Of a stretch of DNA of 64,000 nt, positions 13,061 through 23,601 are shown in pieces. This DNA is from Darksidea phi (lineage: Eukaryota > Ascomycota > Dothideomycetes > Pleosporales > Lentitheciaceae): NCBI GenBank assembly GCA_030770425.1, contig JASJFT010000008.1:124001-188000 (forward strand), read 5' to 3'. The notes beneath the pieces were generated by a model. It saw nothing but the letters and a program-made list of their open reading frames with translations, was not told where the DNA came from and ran no database searches. Position 1 is the first letter of the stretch; every line of letters starts with the position of its first letter. Position numbers and translations under genes: made by a program.

Positions 13061-13387
13061 TTTGCGAAGGAAGCCGTCAAGATTGGTGCGGAGAGATGGA
13101 TTTAATGGTAGTACGTAATTTATTGTGAGGTCGGTGAATGTTCGCTAGGAGAATTTGTATTGCTATGTCCAATTAATGATCCTAATCTCCAAACACCAAG
13201 TATACGATACGCTAGGATAACAATGCTTAATACGCAGATTATCGAGATTAGTGAGCATAGACGCTTTACTTCCATCTTCACTTAGACTTGACCTTGACGT
13301 CCCAACACCCATCTGGCCCAATACCTTTAAACAACATAGTCTTCAAACAAAACACTCCACCTCGGCGCCTTCTAGGAGATCCCCTTT

Positions 13388-15004
13388 CTACTGCCCATTT
13401 CCCCGCTCTGATCCCATGTGCCTCTTCTCCCCACTTCCACTACCATTATCACTCCTCATCACACTCATGCCAGCCTGTGGCACAAAAAGACTAAGGTCAG
13501 GTCGCAAGGCTTCCGGTGGTGGTGGCGGTCGAGGTGGCGGATGCATCCTCGGTCTAAATGAGTTTGAGCTTGGTTGACTGGATAGAAGTGTGGACGGTCG
13601 TCCGGAACGACTAGTTTTGATTGCTGATAGCGGCGCCGCTGTCGGGAAACGCTGCGCAACGATCCTTCCTTGCTCATGGGGCAAATACATGCATTGTTGA
13701 TCTTCTCCACCACTGACAGAGCTATGTTGTGTTCCGGAATCTTTTGAAGGTCGTACGCTTGCTTTGCCCCTCTTTTTCGCTTTCAACGCGGAAGAGTCTT
13801 TGGTGAAGAGCTGTATGTTGTGCGAGCCTTGGTTGAAGGTAGTTCCCGGTCTATGTTTGGCTATACTAGCGCCCAGCATGCCGGCACGCATGCTATACAT
13901 ACATGATTTTAGGGCCGGTCCGCAGGCGATTATCACAGAGAGAGTGGCGTGAGCTTGGCTTACAGCGAAGTAAGGGATGCTGTCGAAGGAGAGATCACCA
14001 CGGAGATAGTGATGGAGGAAGATGAGGCGAGTTATCGACATGGCAATAAGACTATGAATATGTTAGTGATTTTGGCGAAGGGGCACCACAAAGGAGGAGG
14101 AGGGATTAGAAGAAGGCGCGTACATCAAACGTAAGGAAAACACGAATATGACCATGACTTTGTTGCGAACTGTTAACTGAAGGCCAGACACAATGCGAAC
14201 TGGCAGAAGAATCATGGTAACGTCGAGGACGATATCAACGACGGTTGCAGAGAGCCAAAAGGGAGACTAATTCGGTCAGCTCGAGCAGCCATTCCCTCCT
14301 TGAGCATGTACATACCATTGGTAAACATTTACCAGCAAATACATCCCATGGGCGCGGAAGTGCGCATTGGAATACTACCCCTATCGTAATCGCCGTCGTC
14401 CAGCACACAACCAAGATGCTAAGTAGAGCCACAGATTTTTTTCGTGCTGGTGTACAAACGAGCCGCGCAAGAGATGTGGTAATAGAAAGCTTTGACACTC
14501 CGATCGTAAGGACGTAGATAACGGTGGCTGCATACGTAATTCTTTGAATGTCTTCTATGTTAGTAGCCTCAAGAAGGAAGGCTCGTTTGCCTAAGCCTGA
14601 GTTGATTGCAAAGGAGGTTGTAATGGTACCGCCTACTGCGAAAGCCTAGAAGATGTCAGTCAGCGAGAGCTTTTTTCTTTCTTTTCGGTATGACTGCAGA
14701 TGCGCGAAAAGGGCAAATATCCTATGCTAAGCAGTGTTCTTGTTGCTGATAGCCAAAGTGAAGAGAAGCTACTAACCGCAGCAACCAGTATTAGCCAGTC
14801 GTCCACGCTGCGCAGATGCATCGTCCTGAAGCGCACACAGATCCACATTGCCATGCAGAGAATCTACTTGAGTCAATTCATCGTCATCTCATCCGATTGT
14901 GTAGAGCATCGTACCAAAGTGCAGGCCAGAAACCAAGTAATTATCGCCAAAAGAGCACCATGATCGTCGTTTGTAAAGACTACGCGCCTTAGACCCTCAC
15001 CCAT
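13388..15004 (-). CDS. Pth11-like/rhodopsin-domain integral membrane protein
   Basis: Five exons, 15004-14915, 14863-14777, 14645-14316, 14266-14124 and 14051-13388, join in frame to 437 residues. The N-terminus has NDDHGALLAIITWFLACTL, a signature of fungal SAT4/rhodopsin-type proteins, then RSVDDWLIL, GLGKRAF, a conserved TM segment ending in FQCALPRPW with AGKC, TVVDIVLDVTMILLPV, RGDLSFDSIPYF and IIACGPALKS. About seven hydrophobic segments can be seen. The tail after residue 260 is polar, with a proline run (RPPPPPEAL). The family includes putative GPCR-like sensors of surfaces or nutrients, but most members are uncharacterised. The start at 15004 was chosen because it directly precedes the conserved NDDHGA block. 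The introns (49-131 nt) have good splice sites. Confidence 0.82.
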
Positions 15005-17162
15005 AGTAAATACCTGATCAGAACCACAAGCATAAACCGCAAAGACGTGTGCTTGTAAGGTATACGGTTTGAGGTGTTGACCGGGCGACAATGCTGTGTA
15101 AGAAAACTATCAACGATAGTGCCATAGAAGAGATATGCATACAACCTGAGAGCGATGAAGGTCACTAGAAGTTCTAATCAGCATGTCATATGTGTGAGAC
15201 TTTTAGGGGAAAACCATGTCTGTTGTGTGTCAGATTTATCTATAAAATGATCCAAGTGATAATTCGCCTCCGTGCGCCCCGATTTCTGTTCCAGATCCGA
15301 CTTTTGCAGTTTCATGAGCGTTCGTTGACCGTACCATCGGCGCTCGACGAGCTAGGGAGAATACGACGGTGGCGAAACCTAGGGTGCGGAACAGGGTGTA
15401 TCCGGCCCCAAAAAATTAAAATTCGCATCTATGGTTCGTGGAGCAGATGGCGTTGCTAGTACGACCAATATGGCCAAGAGCGTGCGACTAACGCACGCAT
15501 TTGGTTCGAGATAGTGGAGCGTTGGGTAGCCATTCCTAGTCCAAGGGTAGTTCAAACACCTCGGTGAGACAAGACCTAGGCTCGATCTGATTGCGGAACT
15601 TTACAGCTACGTGCATCTAAGTCCTCGCCAAAACGTCAGGTGCGAACAGGCCCTCCTCGAGGCATTAAGGTACTGAGATCAGTTGGTCCAAAGTCCAACT
15701 TCCCCTAGCTTATACATAGTTTCTCGAAAGAGCTTAGGGCTTGTTGACGCATGTTTGCATTCCTGTGCAACCGCCAACGTGACCGTGCTTTTGAGTTTGT
15801 GACGGAAGGTGATACGAGCTCGGACAGGAAGAACTCATGGATTTTTGAACTTGTGATGAGAGCGCGATCGCGAACGAATGGCCAAAGTATTTGGGATGAT
15901 GATTGACGAGCAGTTTTTACCCTTAAGAGGTGATACCTTATGTGTTCATTTCTTTAAATTTTTGCTTGTATTCTTTTAATTATATTCTTCTTCCGCCATG
16001 TCCCCACATAGCTCCTTCGTGGCATGGTATTATCTTATTAGTCAAACACTCTGCCTGCGCGCGTTGGTGCCTGTTCCGAATAAACTACGCCAATTCAGAC
16101 CGAGCGTCCGAGAAACTTTGGTCGCCATTTGTGTGAGTTTGGCGCCAGAGGCCAGTAGCCATTCATTCCCCCTAGTATAGCTGTTATACTAGGCTGTACC
16201 TATTACAATCTATATAGGCTATTTTGCATAGGTTGATATAGTTACCTCCAACATTTATATGTAATTTCTATAGGTCGTTAAGCTATTAGATAGGGTAGGA
16301 TAGGGAAGAATAGGCGTAATACGAAGCCACGAAAAATCTACTCTAAATGGTAATCTAGTTTTACCTCTTAATGGGCCAAAATTACAAATAATATATAGCG
16401 AATAAGACAGAGCATTTTTTAAAGCAATAAAAGTAAGCCGCTGCGAAGGTAATAGCTCTAGTATTAAGTAAATACGTAATGCGCCAGGCCCTAGATAAAC
16501 CTCCTCAGTGGTAGGGCTTCGGACCTATCCTTCGGAGCGGTTTACTACAGAACAGTCCGCCCCTTATATAAAACTTAGCTCTTTATCAAACTCATCCTTG
16601 CTCAATATCATGGCACGCGCCATGCCCTCTCCATGAAGCTCAGAACGTTACCCTCGCAGTCATGCCGCAACGCCTCTGGCAATGACTGCAACCAACAACC
16701 TCCTTGCGTTTCAAGGTATTCGGGACGAAATGCCTTTTTGAGTCACCTTTTTGGATTACTCCGCGAGTTTGACGACGCGATGGCTGCTACTCATTCGATC
16801 AAATTCATCCGTATTCTACTTGGCACACGCCCTCAGAGTTCCGCCCCTTGCAAATACGCCGCCTATAGAGGTAGAATAGTAGTTGGCCTGTAACGCTAAT
16901 TTATACAAATAGCGACCATGTTTTCTCAGACGCTCTACGACAGATTGGTTCAATGTTAGAGAGTAGTGACCAACCGACGTTGGCTGAGCGGCTGATTAAT
17001 GAGTTAAGGATGGCACTAAGGCAGCGACCAAGATGAACAAAACGCCGAACCGCCATAGAGCAGATGTGAAACTGGATCCCTCAAACATGACACCGGACAA
17101 GGAGGACATGCAGAGGATGTGGAGAGTTCAGAAAAAGAGGATTTGAGTTTTGTGCGATACAC
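15005..17162. other. Gene-poor AT-rich region with RIP-like sequence
   Basis: More than 2 kb with no supportable gene. The 15.9-16.5 kb part is rich in TA and poor in CA, as expected of RIP-mutated DNA. It contains a short inverted repeat (CTAGTATA at 16172-16179 and its complement at 16185-16192) and a degenerate copy of the SLX9 upstream region (16028-16113). Confidence 0.5.
16028..16113 (+). repeat. Diverged duplicate of the SLX9-upstream segment (copy 1)
   Basis: These about 86 bases align with 18022-18110, sharing blocks such as TACGCCAATTCAG and GGTGCCTG. Of about ten single-base differences, six are C-to-T or G-to-A relative to the other copy (TTATCTTATTAG against TTATCTCACTAG; CCGAATAAAC against CCGAACAAAC). 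That bias suggests RIP acting on this copy. Two short indels also separate the copies. Confidence 0.6.
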
Positions 17163-17658
17163 TAATGTGTATAAAGTGTTGGCATGAAGCGGAGAAACTT
17201 TGGCTTGTTAGGGCTACTTAGGTACTCAATAATCATGCTGACAGTAAGCCCGGCAAATAAAAATGCAACCTCTGATCTGTGCGCACTTTTGGCTGCTTCT
17301 GTAAGTAAGTTGGATAGAAAAAAGAAGTGAAGCTTACGTCAAGCGAAGGCCAATTTCGCTGATGTCGATGAACCGAAATTGATATGTGCGTACATCTTCT
17401 GCTTTTTTGGCTCGCTAGCCATGCGTGTTTCGAGCTATAAGACGGCTACGGTGATTCATACCTCGCGTACTTAGTATCATTAAGTGGCTCATCGTGCCCC
17501 ACCAAAATACAGCAATTCTGAGCTAGCTGACGGGCCTGTATGCAGTCTCTAGGTTGTGTAGTAGGAATGATGTTCTTCACCATATTCTGAATGGCGTTCG
17601 GAAGATTACTCTGCCAAAGAGAAAGTCGGATGGAACAAGATTATGATATTGAGGGCAT
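17163..17658 (-). pseudogene. Decayed multi-exon gene, unrecognised
   Basis: Coding-like sequence on the minus strand is interrupted by well-formed introns: 17461-17415 (donor GTATGA, acceptor GGCTAG) and 17337-17299 (donor GTAAGC, acceptor TTACAG). Exon 1 reads SLWQSNLPNAIQNM and CCILVGHDEPLND; exon 3 reads AKSAHRSEVAFLFAGL, possibly a membrane segment. In the splice-consistent frame there is a TAA near the start of exon 1 and a TGA at the end of exon 2; both are explained by C-to-T change of CAA and CGA codons. I do not recognise the family. It could also be part of a larger gene whose other exons I failed to see. Confidence 0.35.
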
Positions 17659-18171
17659 TCAATCTCTCTGATTACGCATGACGCATTTCGAATTTGGCTG
17701 CCTACCTGTGAGACAATCGAGATAAGGAACACTTGAGCCAAATATCCGATACGCTAAGCTTAAAATAGTTAGTTACACTTAATTCACATGCACTTTCGGT
17801 CCGGTATTTGATATATATAGAATGGGAGCAAATTTGTGGGACAGGTGTGATATGCTCACAACGGGTGGGATATGGAGAAGTTATGGATTAGTTGACTAAT
17901 AACTGCGAGGCATTGCTAGCATACCTAGGGGCGATCCGAGTGACATCAAGGAAATGCAAATGGGTTAACACGTGTGTATGAAAAAAGGAGCACAATCTGT
18001 GCAAGGGTGGAGGAGCGTGAACGTTATCTCACTAGTCAGACGCTCGGGGCTGGGCGCGTTGTGTGGGTGCCTGCTCCGAACAAACCTACGCCAATTCAGC
18101 CCGAGCTTCTTCCTCTGTCGTGCAACTTTTGCAGCACGGTTAGTGACTCTGCACAATCCACAAAACACATC
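17659..18171. other. Upstream region of SLX9
   Basis: Non-coding. It includes the better-preserved copy of the duplicated segment (18022-18110) just before the SLX9 start. The 17.75-17.9 kb part is AT-rich. Confidence 0.5.
18022..18110 (+). repeat. SLX9-upstream segment (copy 2, less mutated)
   Basis: The partner of 16028-16113, ending about 60 bases before the SLX9 start codon. It keeps C and G at the positions where the other copy has T and A, so it is probably closer to the ancestral sequence. No terminal repeats or target-site duplications were found around either copy. Confidence 0.6.
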
Positions 18172-18757
18172 ATGGTCAGTACACCATATCTGTCATTCCT
18201 GAACACAACACATGCTAATGCACCAATTGAAGGCTCCAACAATCAAAAAGCGAACGACTGCCCGCGCCAAATCCGCCCGCACATCCCGCCCACAAATCAC
18301 TCTCCCCGCCCCCGACTCCGCCTCCTCCCTCTTTCATGCGTCCAAAAAGGACAAGCGCACAATAAAACACTCCTCCTTTGTCAGCAGAATTGAGAAAACC
18401 TCCAAGACCCAGAAGCGGCGACGACCGAACAAGAAGCTCGTTGCGAACCTCGAGTCGCTCGCCAATGCATTGCCGAGCGTAGACGATGGGAACGAAAATG
18501 GCGATAAACAGGTAGTGCTGGAGCAGGCAAAGATACAAAGGAAGAGCTTGAAGAGCAGGCCGGGTGCTATGAAGAGGAAAGAGAAGCTGGAGAAGCTGGA
18601 AATGGAGAGGTTTAATAAAAATCTGGTGCAGATGGTAGGGACGGGCGCAGGGGAAAATGCTACGGGAGGGGGCAACTCGATCGCAGATCGGTGGGCAGCC
18701 TTGAAGAACCATGTGCAGAGTACGACGGAGGTCAAGCCTGAGTTCGTCAAGAAATAA
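18172..18757 (+). CDS. slx9: Ribosome biogenesis protein Slx9
   Basis: The best model starts at the ATG at 18172, is interrupted immediately by a 58-nt intron (18175-18232; donor GTCAGT, branch-like GCTAATG, acceptor GAAG) and resumes as APTIKKRTTARAKSAR, giving 175 residues. A later ATG at 18212 would give an unspliced alternative with six other N-terminal residues. The protein is short, basic and coiled: SRIEKTSKTQKRRRPNKKL, SLANALPSV, KSRPGAMKRKEKL, ERFNKNLVQM and a C-terminal DRWAALKNHVQ, the Slx9 pattern. Yeast Slx9 acts in the nucleolus in 18S rRNA processing and pre-40S export. The exon-1/intron arrangement is inference from MAPT-type N-termini of related proteins. Confidence 0.85.
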
Positions 18758-19587
18758 GAAAGGCAATGTCGAATTGCAATATCGCGAGAAGTGATCCTCG
18801 TGTACAAGAACTGCTGGAGCACTGACAAGAGACTGCCACTTGTGGTTGCGATCCTAGTTGCGGTCCTGTTCGAGAACGAGAACGGGTTTACCTTGAGTTA
18901 GGGCGACGGCTCTAACCCACAAGCCCGCATACAATATCCTCGTCGTACTCCACAAAATCATAGGTGCATAGATTCGCATGAGTAAAAGCCGTAGCTAACA
19001 GCTAATAGGCCACTATGGCCCCATAAGAAAGAGCGGGCCGTGCGATCCCTTGTCCCTCACGAGCCATCTAGAACGTGTATGGCGTCATGTGGCGCATATC
19101 AATGGTTCGGTGCTAATTAGTTGATATTTAGAAAAGTCTAATAGATCGGAACTCAACCCAAGTTTCGCTTCCACTGTCGCAGTCATATTTTACTGAATTT
19201 ATTTTGCTCCCTGAATTGCAAGCCTTTCGTCTGCACCGTGCGGTTCTGTACGAGATGCGGCCCTAATATTTGTGGGCTTAGCGCCCCCTAGTCCTGTTTG
19301 GGTGAAACGCCAGACTTAAGTTGGATGAGCTGTGATGTCACCGCGACAAGCACTACACGCATCCAACGAATATTCCGGCGCGATGAAGCTTTTCAGGTGA
19401 TGGGAAGCTTAGGAGATGTTTGGGGCGCTTAACCACGTCCTTCACTCAGCCAGAAAGCAAAGTTCTGCCACGTGCCTCTATGGCAATGACCCCCTGAGGC
19501 GCAGTGTCACCGAACCCTATTACTTCGGCGTATTCCGGTTCTGATACCTAAACTCCTTTTATTCCCTTCCCCTCACTCGCTACCAAA
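18758..19587. other. Intergenic region between slx9 and the lipase gene
   Basis: 830 bases with no supportable reading frame. The last 80 bases are pyrimidine-rich, as in many fungal core promoters (TTATTCCCTTCCCCTCAC just before the ATG). No repeats seen. Confidence 0.45.
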
Positions 19588-21787
19588 ATGACGTTCATTG
19601 AACGACAGACGACCCGCATTACCGGGGTAAAAGGCCACGATGGTCGTTATGACCTGGACCGCAACCGTAGCGCCATAGGAGGCACGGGCAAGATCCCGAA
19701 CGCAAAGAAGCCTAGATCTCGACCTCCAACGAGTCTGCGCGACAAGCTGGGGTTTCTGCATGGCCATTTACCGTCGTCTTCGGGGCCTTATAATGTTGGC
19801 TCTATGGATATCGAAATTCCAGCCGAGAAGCCGCGAGCGTTCTCAAACATCACCCGCGGCGGCAAGCATGTGCTTCAATTGGAGACTGTTCTCTTCACAC
19901 TTTACTACCCAGCGGCATTTGGTACTGGAAGGGGCAAAGATCCCGGAGGCAACCGCAAGTGGTCAAGGGAGACATGGCTATCACGACCAAGGGTTGAGAC
20001 CGCAAAAGGGTATTCCAAGTTCGCTGGCATATCCAATGTCACTGGAATACCATTCTTCGCGTTGACTACCATGCTCACAAAGTTACGGGCCTTCCGTAAT
20101 GCACTGCCAGCTACCCATTGGCCTCCAGAGGGCAATAGCCGACGAGATGGCCGGAAGATCAAGAACCAGCAAGGAGCTCCGCCAGAAGGCTCCCCGAAGG
20201 AGCCCACATTCCCGCTTCTTTTGTTCAGTCACGGTCTGGGTGGCGGTCGCACTTCCTACTCGACTATGTGTGCGGAGTTTGCTAGCTACGGCTTCGTTGT
20301 GTGTGCTGTTGAGCATAGGGATGGATCTGGCGCACGAAGTATCGTCAATCATGCGAAAAATGGAGAGGGAAGCGTGGCTGATTTGGAGAGGTATGATTAT
20401 GTCGATCATACCGAGAAGGAAAGGCAGCGAGGCTTTGACAAAGTGGTGAGACTGATGTTGGCTGCGCCTTGGACCAAAGTTCAAAACTGACCTAACTAGG
20501 ACTACATCTTCCCTAAAAATAATCCTAAAGATACGTCACCGAATAACGAAAAGGGCGTCGATCGCGGTCTCCGAAACGCTCAGATCGAAATGCGTCTCGC
20601 CGAACTAGAAGAAGCATATCGTATCCTACGCGACATTAGTGAAGGAAAGGGGGAAGACGTAGCTAAACAGAACTTGCGTAAAGAAGGGTACGTTGGCGGC
20701 AGCACTCGCGGCCTCAATGGAGTTGATTGGTCAGCCTGGAGAAATAGGTTTCATGTGGATAAGATCACGATTGCGGGACACTCATTTGGTGCAGCCACCA
20801 TTGTGGAAGTGCTGAGGAATACAGATCGCTTTGAAAATGTTCAGGCTGGCATCATCTACGATATCTGGGGGTATGTATATCATGCCAAGCGTACGATGTC
20901 CTGCTAATCTTTCTGTAGGGCACCGATAAAGCCGCCTGAAGACGACCCCTTGCATCGCATTCATTTACCGATTTTAGGTATTAACTCCGAAGCTTTCATG
21001 TACTGGCAAACCAACTTCGATGCTGTCATGTCTCTCATGGAGGAGGCGAAAGAGCAGAAAGCACCCGCTTTTCTCGGCACCGTTCGCGGCTCAGTCCACG
21101 TGTCGCAATCAGACTTTTCAATTTTGTACAGCCATATCGTGTCTTTCTTCTTCAAGGCGACCGTTAATCCACAGCGAGCTATCGATCTGAACATTAGGTA
21201 TGGCTTCCAATCACCCGTTAAACCTCATAATGTTGACGACTTTATGCAGCGCTTCTCTAGAGTTCTTGCGAGACGTGACCGAAGGCGCTGGGAAAACCAT
21301 TATTCAGCGTTGTCTCACAGACGAAGAACTGCTCCAAACACAACCGTTGGACCAAGTTCCAGACGAAAACAAACCAGACCACGAATGGATCGCAGCACGC
21401 CTGAAGATCCGACATGAATTTAGAACTAGGCTAGCTGCAAGAGTGCAGAGAAAGCTCAAGAGGACAAAAGAGCATGGGTTCTACAATAAAGGTGACGAGA
21501 TGTGGATTCATTGCAAACCTGATGATGAGGAATTGAGAAATTGGAGGATCAAGAATAGATGTACGCTGGACGAAGAGGGAACTGTCGGAGAAATAGAACT
21601 GGAAGAAATCGAAGCTATAGGTGGGGCGGAGAGGGGTTCGGATAGTGGTAATGTGTCTGATACTAAGTCGGAGCACACATCGCGGAAGACTGAGGAGGGG
21701 GGAAAAACCGACGATATGACACCGGATACTTGGTTGGGATGCCACCCTGCTTTAAAGACAGAGGAGGAACGATCTGACCTAAGGTGA
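19588..21787 (+). CDS. PAF acetylhydrolase-like phospholipase (plasma/isoform II family)
   Basis: Exons 19588-20445, 20500-20870, 20919-21197 and 21250-21787 encode 681 residues. The alpha/beta-hydrolase features are in order: FTLYYPA, an oxyanion-type LLLFSHGLGGGRTSYS, VCAVEHRDGSGAR, and the nucleophile elbow ITIAGHSFGAATIVE with Ser in GHSFG; a later GSVHVSQSDFS segment fits the His region. Family members hydrolyse short or oxidised sn-2 acyl chains of phospholipids such as platelet-activating factor. No signal peptide is apparent (MTFIERQTTRI), so an intracellular or peripheral membrane role is likely. The C-terminal 150 residues are charged and acidic with no known domain. All three introns are about 50 nt with standard sites. 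Confidence 0.88.
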
Positions 21788-23601
21788 AGCTAAAGACCAT
21801 TATCGTTGACGGTTCGTGCTTGGGCAATAGGGGTTCGAAATAACCATTATCGAAGGAGTGGCACGGCCTAAAAGGAAGCGATGAATTAGGGGCGCAATCC
21901 TGAGCGAGACTCACCTACTTTTTCTAGTGATAGGCGTGCGCGTAGTCCCATTTACCTGTTGGATTCGACGCTCAAGCCCTCCACTTATTCCAAACTCACA
22001 ACCTTGTCAGTCCACCGCGGGAAAAACCAGCAATAGTGACAGTCGGTTCGACTATCAATCTCCAAAAGCCCTCGACAATTTTCCCAAGGTTAAGCCTGAC
22101 GACAATCTGTACGGAAAAGCGGTGAAGAATATTGTTGAGTGGATTGCAAGTCCGACGAACAAGCGGGCGGCAGAGAAACGCAACCATGCAACATGGGTCT
22201 CTGTTATCTTCAACCGTACCAGCGTACTACGCTTGGGCCTGCAACCTGCGTTTCGCAGAGCAGATGCAGTCGTACATGCCTCCGGAGATACGCCAAATCA
22301 TATATAGCTACCTTAAGGAATAGAGGTAGTTCAGACGAGTACTACTACTAGCTTCTAAAACATCTGATGCTGCGCCTCGCCTTAGTTAGAGTATGCGAAT
22401 TGTGCTTGCACAGCGCTACGTTCGCATCGAAGTACTCAAAGATGTACCGGAGAGCCTAGTGAAGCTTATGTTACTCTTCGCGAAGGTGATGCCATCACCG
22501 CCCTGCGAACTTATCGTTCCCGCTGGCCTGCTGACCCTCGCCCAGGCGATGACAAGAATACGAGTGGGGAAGACGGTATGACTGATAAGAGCTTAGACAG
22601 CGACTAATGAGAAGGGCAGCTGCGATGATGAGAGCTTGTAAGACTAGGAATGTATGTGTGCGTGTGTAATGGACAAAGGCTTCATATTTGCGTTGAGAAA
22701 TGGGTGGATAAGAGGGACTTCGAGTGCGGCTGAAAACTACAAGGCGGGATGCAACTCGCGAGCCAATCTTGACAATAGCCTGTGAGACAACACGTACAAG
22801 CTTTGCGGACTTGCCTCTACACACTTGTGCTGTGGAGAGCAGAGTGGGTGTTTGTAGCTATATATCAGCCACACTCCTGAGGACTGAGCATGAGCATGAG
22901 CTTAGCGGGATGCAGTTATTAACATCGGGCAGGTAGTCCGATCAATCACTCCCAACAGCCATATTAACCCTATGCTCACCTTGCTTACTAAGACGTGCAA
23001 TACGTCAGCAGCAGTCATTACCACTTAGCATGCATGTGATCAAGCCATCCACAGAGCGGTGCATCCTTTTGTTGTGATTACTGAACATGCCGCCGCCCAC
23101 ACGAGAGCCCTCGGCATTCTCCGTCCTTCCGACGTGATCTGTCCTTCTTGCTCAGCAAATTATGCTGCCTTTCTGCAAGCAAAGGTTACACAGTTCGGTT
23201 TACCACACAGTTCTCTCTCCGTTGAACAGGGTGTCGCCGCTTTGGTACGGGTCTGTTGGCGCGTTCGCACCGGGTTGTGGCTTACCAAGCTCGGAAACTA
23301 AACTGTTTACGGAGGGGAGGGGAGCTTTGGCGGAACCTTGTGCGAAGGAACACAGCTAGACCCTGTGCTGAGCGGGATGTAGGGCTTGCTTTTGATGAGG
23401 GGGACGCCCTGCCTCGCTCGCACGCTTCCTCCCCTCCCATTTCTTGCTTCCCTGAACTTTGAAAAGCTGGCGGAGTTATCGGTGCACGCCGGTCACGTCG
23501 GTTGTTGCCGAGGATTTCCGAAAACACGATCAAACGAGATCAGCCACGAGAAGTTTAGGGCGCGAAGCGGCGAGACAAGTTATAGAGAGTGAAAGGACTG
23601 C
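21788..23601. other. 1.8-kb intergenic region before the bZIP gene
   Basis: No supportable gene. Around 22.0-22.3 kb a coding-like stretch (NLYGKAVKNIVEWI, then in another frame MPPEIRQIIYSYL, reminiscent of F-box-type N-termini) may be a remnant, but frames and stops prevent a model. The 500 bases before the bZIP start are probably its promoter and leader. Confidence 0.4.

Noticed and set aside
16172..16192. Inverted repeat CTAGTATA/TATACTAG considered as a transposon terminus
   Set aside because: Only eight-base arms in AT-rich DNA, with no flanking target-site duplication or transposase.
21820..21850. GGTTCGAAATAACC-like stretch considered as a tRNA T-arm
   Set aside because: No acceptor stem, D-arm or anticodon arm could be drawn around it; I recognised no tRNA in the window.
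22000..22323. Possible F-box-like N-terminus (MPPEIRQIIYSYL) and NIVEWI-containing frame
   Set aside because: Protein-like scraps lie in different frames with a stop soon after; no domain can be completed, so no gene is called.
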